Part shown: positions 1-6,392 of the stretch, one piece after another
How the letters are laid out: each line of letters opens with the position of its first letter
Position numbering within the stretch: position 1 is the stretch's first letter
Assembly: GCA_965217095.1 (NCBI GenBank)
Contig: OZ244235.1
Location: 3,472,001-3,536,000 of the forward strand
DNA: 64,000 nucleotides
Reading direction: 5' to 3'
Origin: CAYNZV01 sp965217095
GTDB lineage: Bacteria > Latescibacterota > UBA2968 > UBA8231
Position numbers and translations under genes: made by a program
The notes under the pieces: model-generated
The model's input: only the letters and a program-made list of their open reading frames with translations
Database searches by the model: none
What the model was told of the DNA's origin: nothing

Positions 1-96
1 CGGGCGAGGTATGTCTACAGGCTGCGCAAAAGCGGCGTTCAGGCGCCCGAAATAGATCTACGCCAGCGCTTCGGCACCGTTTCCCATAACCCCCTA
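1..96. other. Left edge, no recognised gene
   Basis: A plus-strand frame is open from the first base to a TAG at about 175-177, but it runs straight through the inverted repeat that starts at 97 and has no recognisable domain. It could be the tail of a gene that begins outside the window. I see no start, ribosome binding site or RNA gene here. Confidence 0.3.
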
Positions 97-147
97 TCCA
101 TAAACTGCAAACGCCCCCGAAAAAAAACGCCGCACCAGAAGCACGGA
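97..147 (+). repeat. Left arm of 51-bp inverted repeat
   Basis: This stretch reads, in reverse complement, almost identically at 3791-3842. The only difference is the length of one C/G run (5 here, 6 there). It contains an A8 tract next to a CGCCGCACC block. The two arms bracket 3.6 kb holding three minus-strand genes. No transposase lies between them, so this is not a recognisable insertion sequence. It could be a terminal repeat of a mobile module, a duplicated intergenic element, or an assembly join. Confidence 0.85.
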
Positions 148-187
148 ACCCAGCTTGATTGTTGTCGAGTAAACTAGCTCATGGTGG

Positions 188-2410
188 CTACTCGTCAGCC
201 AACTCCACCAGCACAACCTCCTCGATATGCACCTTTGGCACCAGAATCGTAGTCGGATCGTTCGTTACTTCCAACGGCCGGTTTTGAAAAGGAAGGGAAG
301 CAGACTTTGCTTTGAAGTCGTTCAACTTGATGACGACATCATGCACAGGTAGCAATTCATCAATATGGAAGTACTTTTGTCTGTCTGCCCGTGAGGTCCT
401 CCAGGGGACAAAGGGCAACGGATTGTTGAGGAGATGAATCATCAACTGGCCTGGCTTGCGGTTAAAAGCCGACAGCTCTATTACTCGCGGCGCCTCTAAC
501 TCTATAGATGGCTCGGCCATTCGTGCTAGATGAGAGATAAATCGCTTCAACTGTGGGAGAGGGCTACGGTTGTAACCATCTCCGATGTCTCCACAAACGT
601 ATATGGCTTTCCCTTTTCCGAAGGTGTTAGTAGCAACGGCAGGCAATCCTGAGTCGTAGTTTGCATAGGCATAGAACTCTGCAAGGGGCGGCCCATGTCC
701 CTTCCACCTAAGGTTGCTTTTTGTGAAAAGGACTTCGGGTTCGTTGCCCCGCCTTGTAGAGATGCTCGATTGTTTTGCTCCGAAGGCGACAGCGTGACCA
801 AATTCGTCTCTTAGAGCTTCGGATTGGGGTACGTAGATGTTACTTTCGGTGGGGTCGATTTCGCCAAATTTAGTGTCGATCTTTACTGGCTCTTGGACTT
901 CAGAAGCTTGATAGTCAACGCCCAAAACGTCGGCCAGCCCGAAGTTATCTCTCTTCTGGCCGAGTTCATCACAGAGAGATGTCTCATGTGTGGCGATGAG
1001 ACCCCCCCCCTCCGAGATGAACCGCCTTATTTCATCAACCTGACGGTCTGAGAGACAGGCACTATTGGAAAGAAAGAGAACCTTGTAAGGTGAGAGTTTC
1101 TCGTATGTGAGTTGCTGATCGAAGACGACTTCCGTGAGTATGTGAGATCGTTTAAGCATCTCGTGGCTTCCTCTGAGCAGGGTCCAGAAACCATCGGGAT
1201 TATCATGGTACCGGAAGTCCCTCGTCTGCTGAGAAACGTGGAGGGCCAGGTGCTTGACCGATTCTCCACCCACATATGGCTGAAGCTTTTTCACTTCGGA
1301 GAATACAGATTTAAGCGCATCCCCATATATAGTATGGTCTCCTGCATCAAGACCGACCGTGTTGGATGCTCCTCCTTTGACGACGGCGGATAGGGCATGG
1401 ATGGTGGCAGAGATAGGCACAGGATAAGGTACCGTCCCTACCTCGGGAGCACTCTGGTCTCCATGATAGAAGAACCCGAAGGTCGGGCCTGCCGCTCTCA
1501 GCAGCTTAGCTAGAAAGCTCGCTCCCAGATTTTCAATGCCTGCCTCCAGAAAGAAGTGGGTAGTATCTGGCAGTGGATTGAGCGGGTGGGCTGTTTGCCA
1601 GCCTGTGTCGTGTGTCTTGTGATATTGGCGTCCGTAATAGTATGGGCGTCCGTAGTAGTTCCAATCTATGATTACGTCGGGGTGTCTGGCATATATGCCC
1701 TTCGCCACATATTCAACACCCTCATTAAACTTTTCATAGCGCCAGTTGATATAACGTTTGAAGTCAAGGGAGGCCATATCTACCTTCGTGGGAAGCTCTT
1801 TACCGCTCTCTTTAAGATAGAGCTCCCGGCAATACGAACATATGCAACCGCCAGTTCGCCTCTGGTCGGCATCAGAGTGTGAACCCCAGTTCATATCGTC
1901 GAAGTAGATGCCATCGAAATCAAAGTAGTCGAGCATCTCGTTCAGGTATTTTGGTAGCCAGTCCCGATAGGGGGAGTTCCAGCAAAACCAGCCCTCGTTC
2001 CACACCTCCTCTCCACCATCGTCCAGCATCTGGATCATCCATTCAGGTTTTATTTTCAATAACTGTGTGGTGAAGATGAACGGATAGTAGGTCAGTACTA
2101 ATATGCCCTTTTTGTGCGCCAGATTAAGGAACCTGGAGATGCGCTCCGGGTCTGCGTCTGGAGGTGTCTCCAGCATCTTGGAGGGCCATAGCGGTATGCC
2201 CCGGCTTCCTCTCTTGGTGGCGTGGACGACCCAAACCTCGGTGCCCGCATCGGCGATGGCGTTGATCTCCTCCTCCATAGTGGCACGTGCGACGGAGCTG
2301 CTACCGGCTGGAGGATTCAGACAGGTAGGATATTTCTCAATCCTGCAAACCCTCTTTTCGTAGGGGAGTTCACTTAGTCTTTGCGCTGTTGAACCTAGCC
2401 GCTCAGTCAT
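188..2410 (-). CDS. GHL6-like TIM-barrel protein with beta-galactosidase trimerisation (GATase-like) domain
   Basis: This 740-residue protein is probably a cytoplasmic or exported carbohydrate-active enzyme of unknown specificity. The N-terminal half looks like the alpha-amylase-like hypothetical glycosyl hydrolase 6 family: strand ends such as GILVLTYYP (about 102-110) and an acidic cluster DGIYFDDMNWG (about 166-176), where the adjacent aspartates are the best catalytic candidates. A CICSYC cysteine cluster near 188-193 may bind metal. The region around 430-620 resembles the class I amidotransferase-like trimerisation domain of GH42 enzymes (VLFLSNSACLSD, EGGGLIATHETS). The start is set by AAGGAG seven bases upstream of ATG 2410. 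The gene has a full-length paralogue at 52862-55057 with the same domain order. It lies inside the inverted-repeat module and has lower GC than that paralogue. Specificity is not predictable from sequence. Confidence 0.85.
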   Translation of the reverse strand: MTERLGSTAQRLSELPYEKRVCRIEKYPTCLNPPAGSSSVARATMEEEINAIADAGTEVWVVHATKRGSRGIPLWPSKMLETPPDADPERISRFLNLAHKKGILVLTYYPFIFTTQLLKIKPEWMIQMLDDGGEEVWNEGWFCWNSPYRDWLPKYLNEMLDYFDFDGIYFDDMNWGSHSDADQRRTGGCICSYCRELYLKESGKELPTKVDMASLDFKRYINWRYEKFNEGVEYVAKGIYARHPDVIIDWNYYGRPYYYGRQYHKTHDTGWQTAHPLNPLPDTTHFFLEAGIENLGASFLAKLLRAAGPTFGFFYHGDQSAPEVGTVPYPVPISATIHALSAVVKGGASNTVGLDAGDHTIYGDALKSVFSEVKKLQPYVGGESVKHLALHVSQQTRDFRYHDNPDGFWTLLRGSHEMLKRSHILTEVVFDQQLTYEKLSPYKVLFLSNSACLSDRQVDEIRRFISEGGGLIATHETSLCDELGQKRDNFGLADVLGVDYQASEVQEPVKIDTKFGEIDPTESNIYVPQSEALRDEFGHAVAFGAKQSSISTRRGNEPEVLFTKSNLRWKGHGPPLAEFYAYANYDSGLPAVATNTFGKGKAIYVCGDIGDGYNRSPLPQLKRFISHLARMAEPSIELEAPRVIELSAFNRKPGQLMIHLLNNPLPFVPWRTSRADRQKYFHIDELLPVHDVVIKLNDFKAKSASLPFQNRPLEVTNDPTTILVPKVHIEEVVLVELADE

Positions 2411-2525
2411 GTTTTTTCTCCTTGTTCACTTGCCGTAATAATTAGATTTACCACCACGCCGACGGTGCCCTCGTCACTTTCACGATATCATGAATTATTA
2501 GTTTGTTAGTTTTTAATTTTTAATT
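2411..2525. other. AT-rich spacer between the GHL6-like gene and the aroE-like gene
   Basis: This spacer is strongly AT-rich, with a T/A-run stretch at about 2494-2525 just downstream of the aroE-like stop codon (minus strand). It may terminate aroE-like transcription, but I see no GC-rich stem next to it. It also carries the AAGGAG ribosome binding site of the GHL6-like gene. Confidence 0.35.
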
Positions 2526-3377
2526 TCAGGCAAAGAGCTCTTCCAACGCATTACGCATAACTCCTGCATCAACATCCTTACCCGACCAGTATTTCGCATT
2601 GATGCGGCCCTGATTAACCAGCATGCCCAGACCGTCGATAGTTTTACAACCGCGCTCAGCTGCGTCCTTAATAAAAGCTGTCTCGGGAGGATTCGGGATC
2701 ACGTCGGAAACGATCATGCTATCTTTGAGGGAGTCCAATGCAAACGGAACCTTAGTAGTATCGGGATATAAGCCAATATTAGTGGCATTAATCACAATGT
2801 CAGTTTCGTCTGCTACCACATACTCCCCTTCGAGCTGCTGAAAACTTCCCTTAGCCGAAGTCTTCTCATTAATCAAATCCGCCAATTCCTGACCACTTGC
2901 CGCCGTGCGGTTTACTATCGTAATCGAAGCTGCACCTGTAAGCGCAAGCTCCACCGCAATAGCCCGTCCGGCACCACCCGCTCCAAGAATTACAATGTTT
3001 TTCCCTTTGATTTCAGTGATTTGACTTAAAGCTTCTACGTAGCCTTTCCCATCAGTGTTCTGGCCAATATACTTGCCATCCTGTTCAACCACACAGTTAA
3101 CAGCTCCCATCACAGAGGCTGACTCACCCACTTCATCCAGAAGCGGTATAATGGACTGTTTATGAGGCATGGTGCAGTTAAAGCCTTTATAACCCATCGC
3201 CTTTACGCCGCTAAAAGCATCCTCAAGCTTATCTGCCGGAACTTCGGTTGAAATATAGCGACACTTCATACCATGATGCTTAAAAACCGCCTCCATCATA
3301 AATTCTGTCGGGTTCTCCCAAACAGGCATCCCGAAGTTTCCGATTAACATACTCTGACAATTTACTTTCTCACCCAT
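2526..3377 (-). CDS. Shikimate dehydrogenase family protein (AroE-like)
   Basis: This 283-residue protein resembles NAD(P)-dependent shikimate/quinate dehydrogenases. The N-terminal substrate domain contains NCTMPHK (about 67-73; the lysine matches the catalytic Lys) and QNTDGKG (106-112; the matching Asp). A Rossmann domain follows, with GAGGAGRA at about 132-139 and INATNIGL later. The usual SxS shikimate-binding motif near the N-terminus is absent: the equivalent segment reads GNFGMPVWENP. The substrate may therefore not be shikimate. The gene sits downstream of a broken sugar-type ABC permease on the same strand, about 20 bp away, which suggests a catabolic rather than a core aromatic role. 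Composition is AT-richer than most of the window. The fold assignment is secure, the substrate is not. Confidence 0.88.
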   Translation of the reverse strand: MGEKVNCQSMLIGNFGMPVWENPTEFMMEAVFKHHGMKCRYISTEVPADKLEDAFSGVKAMGYKGFNCTMPHKQSIIPLLDEVGESASVMGAVNCVVEQDGKYIGQNTDGKGYVEALSQITEIKGKNIVILGAGGAGRAIAVELALTGAASITIVNRTAASGQELADLINEKTSAKGSFQQLEGEYVVADETDIVINATNIGLYPDTTKVPFALDSLKDSMIVSDVIPNPPETAFIKDAAERGCKTIDGLGMLVNQGRINAKYWSGKDVDAGVMRNALEELFA

Positions 3378-3397
3378 AACTCTACCCCGTTTCTATT

Positions 3398-3746
3398 TTA
3401 TGCAGATTTAGTTTTCTTCTGAAATATTTCGATCTCACCCTTTTTTATTTTGTCAGCTATGATCGCAAGAAGAATGACGAGACCAAGTACCACCTTTTGC
3501 GTATTGGAACTTATCGCCATCAAATTCATCCCGTTATTGATTACCTCAATAATCACACAGCCAATCAACGTTCCGATAATCTTGCCCTGTTCCTCCAATT
3601 AGACTGGTGCCGCCGACAACCACCGCTGCGATAACATTAAGCTCCCAGGTGTCGCCGAACTCTTCACTTCCTGAATTGAGCTCTGAAGTCATTACGATAC
3701 CAGCGATACCAGCCATGATACCGGAAATAGTATAGACGATCATCAA
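3398..3746 (-). pseudogene. C-terminal remnant of a ribose-type ABC transporter permease (RbsC-like)
   Basis: Only the last third of an inner-membrane sugar permease remains. The fragment begins with IVYTISGIMAGIAGIVMTS and carries the family signature AAVVVGGTSLIGGTG. A single-base shift at about 3590-3600 (GGGCAAG) then moves the rest, KIIGTLIGCVIIEVINNGMN, into another frame. The remaining tail matches the usual end of RbsC-type proteins. Homology stops abruptly at 3746, exactly where a 21-bp sequence shared with position 6146 begins, so the 5' part was lost by a rearrangement. No ATP-binding or substrate-binding partner is present. Not functional as it stands. Confidence 0.8.
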
Positions 3747-3749
3747 AGT

Positions 3750-3770
3750 ATAGGAAGAATAAATGGCATT
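3750..3770. repeat. 21-bp junction sequence, copy 1
   Basis: The 21 bases starting ATAGGAAGAATAAATGG are repeated exactly at 6146-6166. In both places the sequence abuts the truncated 5' end of a minus-strand gene (permease here, sialidase there). It contains one unit of the 9-bp repeat that is expanded at the second site. Confidence 0.8.
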
Positions 3771-3790
3771 ATCGATACTCTCGCCGTGGG

Positions 3791-3842
3791 TCCGTGCTTC
3801 TGGTGCGGCGTTTTTTTTCGGGGGGCGTTTGCAGTTTATGGA
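3791..3842 (-). repeat. Right arm of the inverted repeat
   Basis: This is the reverse complement of 97-147 apart from one extra base in a homopolymer. It lies about 20 bp beyond the 21-bp junction sequence. Composition changes on the far side, where the GC-rich aldolase/kinase genes begin. Confidence 0.85.
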
Positions 3843-4101
3843 GATGATCAGATAAGAAAGACAGATACCTGCTTTATAATAAGCGAGAAATCACAGGCGG
3901 CGCGCGCGCCGCAATCCCTTATTGTAAAATAAACTGTGATACATTGGGGCCAGCAAAATTGCTGACGATCGAATGCGCTGCCGGAGAAGAACCCTTTTTT
4001 AAAACAGAAGAAAGGCTATAGACTTCATTAGCCTTTATCTCGAGATCAAGGCAGTGATCATGTCCGAATTCAAATGTCGCCGCGGCCGGCGAGCCCTCAG
4101 A
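3843..4101. other. Intergenic region with a 16-bp GC palindrome
   Basis: No gene is visible. A perfect 16-bp self-complementary GC block lies at 3897-3912 (GCGGCGCG/CGCGCCGC). It is flanked by AATAAG on the left and CTTATT on the right, which extends the symmetry. It could form a cruciform or a strong hairpin. It lies downstream of the minus-strand aldolase gene and could help terminate it. Confidence 0.5.
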
Positions 4102-4899
4102 TCAACCGGTCCAGCCAAGCTGGCTGACGCTTTTCCCCTCGTGGACCAGTTCGACGATGCTGGCGACCATCCTCGCCGGGTCTGAGCTCTGCCAGATGTT
4201 CCTGCCCAGGGCGATGCCGAGAGCACCGCAAGCCATCGCTTCGGCAATCATTTCCAGGATCTCGAGCTCAGTGTCCGCTTTCGGTCCCCCCGCGACGACG
4301 ACCGGGACCGGGCAGCAGTCGACGAGCCGCTGGAAGGATTCGCGATCCCCTGTGTACGAGGATTTCACAATGTCCGCTCCCAGTTCCGCGCCGGCCCGAG
4401 CGGCTCGCACCACCGCTTCGGTGCCTATCTCCGAAAACATCTCTTCGGTCGGATACATCATCATCAGCAGCGGCAGACCCCAGCGTGAGCAGGATTCCAC
4501 CACAGAGCCGGCTTGTTCCAGCATTCGCGTCTCCTGTTCCGAGCCGATGATGACCTGGATCGAAACCGCGTCGGCGCCCTGGCGCAGGGCCTGCTCCACG
4601 GTGGCTATCTGCGTGAGATCGAAGTCGTCGGTGATGGCGTTGGTCAACTGGAACACGGTTCCGCAGCGATTGACGTAACGTTCATACAGACTCGACGCCA
4701 TACCGGCGTTGAAGGCGATGGCGTCCGCGCCTCCTTCGATGACCTTGTCAACGGTACCCGCGACATCATCCATGCCTTCGATCGGCCCCAGGATCACGCC
4801 GTGATCCATAGGCACCATCACCATATTGCCCGTGGCCGGATTCGCGATGCGGGACAACCGGACCTGCTTGCCGACGTCAACCATCGTTCTATGTGCCAT
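4102..4899 (-). CDS. Class I aldolase, DhnA/DeoC-LacD type
   Basis: This predicted cytoplasmic Schiff-base aldolase (265 residues) would cleave a phosphorylated keto-sugar. Visible signatures are VPMDHGV (about 29-35), the acid/base-type segment LMMMYP (about 145-150), the lysine in ADIVKSSYTGD (Lys about 179), and the phosphate-binding loop VVAGGPK. Start ATG 4899 is chosen because GGAGAG lies just upstream; a longer frame reaches into the kinase gene. It follows the PfkB kinase by 28 bp and is almost certainly co-transcribed, giving a kinase/aldolase pair like tagatose-, fructose- or sulfofructose-phosphate modules. The substrate is uncertain. Confidence 0.88.
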   Translation of the reverse strand: MAHRTMVDVGKQVRLSRIANPATGNMVMVPMDHGVILGPIEGMDDVAGTVDKVIEGGADAIAFNAGMASSLYERYVNRCGTVFQLTNAITDDFDLTQIATVEQALRQGADAVSIQVIIGSEQETRMLEQAGSVVESCSRWGLPLLMMMYPTEEMFSEIGTEAVVRAARAGAELGADIVKSSYTGDRESFQRLVDCCPVPVVVAGGPKADTELEILEMIAEAMACGALGIALGRNIWQSSDPARMVASIVELVHEGKSVSQLGWTG

Positions 4900-4927
4900 T
4901 TGAGTCTCTCCGTTTGGTGCTTCTGCA

Positions 4928-5857
4928 CTACAGGCGCGTGAACTGAAACTCATCGTGCCGCTCTTCCAAAAAAGCCTTCACTGTCGCCATCTCAGGAATT
5001 CCCGCTCGGCCCCCGAGCTTCGTGCACTTGATGGCTGCGACGGCAGCAGCGAACTCCACGATCCTGTCGATAGACCAGCCCGCCAGCAGGCCGCGGATGA
5101 AGCCTCCGTGAAAAACGTCGCCGGCCCCGGTCGTGTCTACGGTGTCGACTTGAAAGGCGGTGAAGCGGAACGGTCCCTCGACATCCAGGCCGACGCCGCC
5201 TTTTTCGCCCTGCGTAATGATGACGGTCTGCGGCCCCTTTTCCCGCAGTGATTCGACCGCCGGCGCGGCATCCTCGAAGCCGGTATGTTCGTGCGAAAAG
5301 GCCGTGGATGCGACGACAATGTCCGTGCAGCCGATCAGTTCGTCCGCGTCGTGACCGAGCGCTGAGACATCGGCGTCGAGCAGGACCGTCGTATTCGCCT
5401 GGCGGGCCCTTTTCGCGGCCGCCATGGCGGCCTCCGCTTCGGTGCCGTCGAGGTGCAGGATCCTCGCATCTTCGATGAGTTCTGGGGGTACCTCCTCGGC
5501 CGACAAAGCTGAGACAGTTGCCTCGCCAACCAGGATCGAGCGTTTTCCAGATTCCTTGTGGACCAATACGATGGCGGAAAGGGAGCGCTCGTCCGGTTCG
5601 ATCAGGAGGTGGCTCGTATCGACGCCGAAGCGCTCGAAGTCGTGGCGAATCATCACCCCGATGAGATCATCGGACACGCGACCCAGATAGGCCGCCGAAG
5701 CGCCCAACCGCGCCGCCGTCGCCAGCGCTGTTGCGACCTCACCTCCGCCTTGCTGCAAGGAGTCGAGCAGGTCGAACTCTTCGTCGAGTTCAGGGAGCCG
5801 TGGAATGATGCCCAGAAAGTCGATGCAACAACAGCCGATGCCGACGACGTCGACCAT
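4928..5857 (-). CDS. PfkB-family sugar kinase
   Basis: This is a 309-residue ribokinase-fold kinase that phosphorylates a sugar or sugar derivative with ATP. The N-terminal glycine-rich segment QQGGGEVATALATAARLG (about 35-52) binds sugar. The C-terminal PfkB signature DTTGAGDVFHGGF starts at about 241, with catalytic Asp about 247. Length is normal for the family. The gene begins four bases after the end of a sialidase remnant and runs into the aldolase, so the original operon was probably sialidase, kinase, aldolase: release, phosphorylate, split. The two unusual cysteine runs near the N-terminus (GCCCID) are not known to be functional. Confidence 0.9.
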   Translation of the reverse strand: MVDVVGIGCCCIDFLGIIPRLPELDEEFDLLDSLQQGGGEVATALATAARLGASAAYLGRVSDDLIGVMIRHDFERFGVDTSHLLIEPDERSLSAIVLVHKESGKRSILVGEATVSALSAEEVPPELIEDARILHLDGTEAEAAMAAAKRARQANTTVLLDADVSALGHDADELIGCTDIVVASTAFSHEHTGFEDAAPAVESLREKGPQTVIITQGEKGGVGLDVEGPFRFTAFQVDTVDTTGAGDVFHGGFIRGLLAGWSIDRIVEFAAAVAAIKCTKLGGRAGIPEMATVKAFLEERHDEFQFTRL

Positions 5858-6076
5858 AACCTAGAGTAGGAAGTGGGTCCCGGCGATGAAGCGCGTGCCG
5901 CCGAAATTATTGCCGTCGTCCTCCATGAAGTAGTAGGCTGCGAAGATTTTGCCGGGCTCGAGTTCGACCGCAACCGGGTAGGCAAGATCCGGGCCGGAAG
6001 CGTCGTCGCGAAGGATCTGTTCAGCGCTCCAGTAGCTCCGCCTCACCTCGTTGTACCCAGGGTAGTCCTCAGTATT

Positions 6077-6157
6077 GGAAGTATAGGAAGTATAGGAAGT
6101 ATAGGAAGTATAGGAAGTATAGGAAGTATAGGAAGTATAGGAAGAATAGGAAGAATA
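6077..6157. repeat. 9-bp tandem repeat, 9 units
   Basis: Seven exact copies of GGAAGTATA are followed by two copies of GGAAGAATA, for 81 bp in all. The last unit continues into the sequence shared with 3750-3770. Because the unit is a multiple of three, the array stays in frame and reads Ser-Tyr-Thr on the minus strand and Ile-Gly-Ser on the plus strand. It marks the breakpoint of the sialidase remnant. Confidence 0.95.
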
Positions 6158-6166
6158 AATGGCATT
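6146..6166. repeat. 21-bp junction sequence, copy 2
   Basis: Identical to 3750-3770 and overlapping the last units of the 9-bp array. Sequence on both sides differs from copy 1. Confidence 0.8.
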
Positions 6167-6392
6167 GCAAGACCCGCCGGCCAGCACTACTGTGGTCACC
6201 AATGTACTGTTCTCCGGCATGTTAGTAGAGGTCAAAGCGATAGCCTACAAGGAATGAGTAGCAGGCGAAATTTTCTCTCCGGGGACTGGGAAGTAACAAA
6301 ATCATTCAGAGTGTGCTTGCAGGCAGAGGCTGGTAAGGCTTTTCTTTTATTGTTTTGTAGAACGCCCGAATAGGCCGCAGAGGAGGTGTATG

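Larger units (their letters stand above)
5861..6235 (-). pseudogene. Sialidase (BNR family) C-terminal remnant fused to a 9-bp repeat tract
   Basis: The last 65 residues match the end of exo-alpha-sialidase-like six-bladed propellers (DLAYPVAVELEPGKIF, AAYYFMEDDG, FGGTRFIAG). Upstream the frame passes without a stop through the 6077-6157 tandem repeat, which would encode a Ser-Tyr-Thr array, and reaches an ATG at 6235 in unrelated sequence. The catalytic blades are missing, so no sialidase activity is expected. A chimeric 124-residue protein is possible on paper, but there is no clear ribosome binding site for it. The kinase gene starts four bases after the stop. Confidence 0.75.

Noticed and set aside
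6077..6157. CRISPR-like array
   Set aside because: Units are nine bases with no spacers and no cas genes, so it is a simple tandem repeat.
6077..6157. FRT-like recombination site, because of the GTATAGGAA core
   Set aside because: The inverted arms and spacer of an FRT site are absent; the similarity is limited to a few bases.
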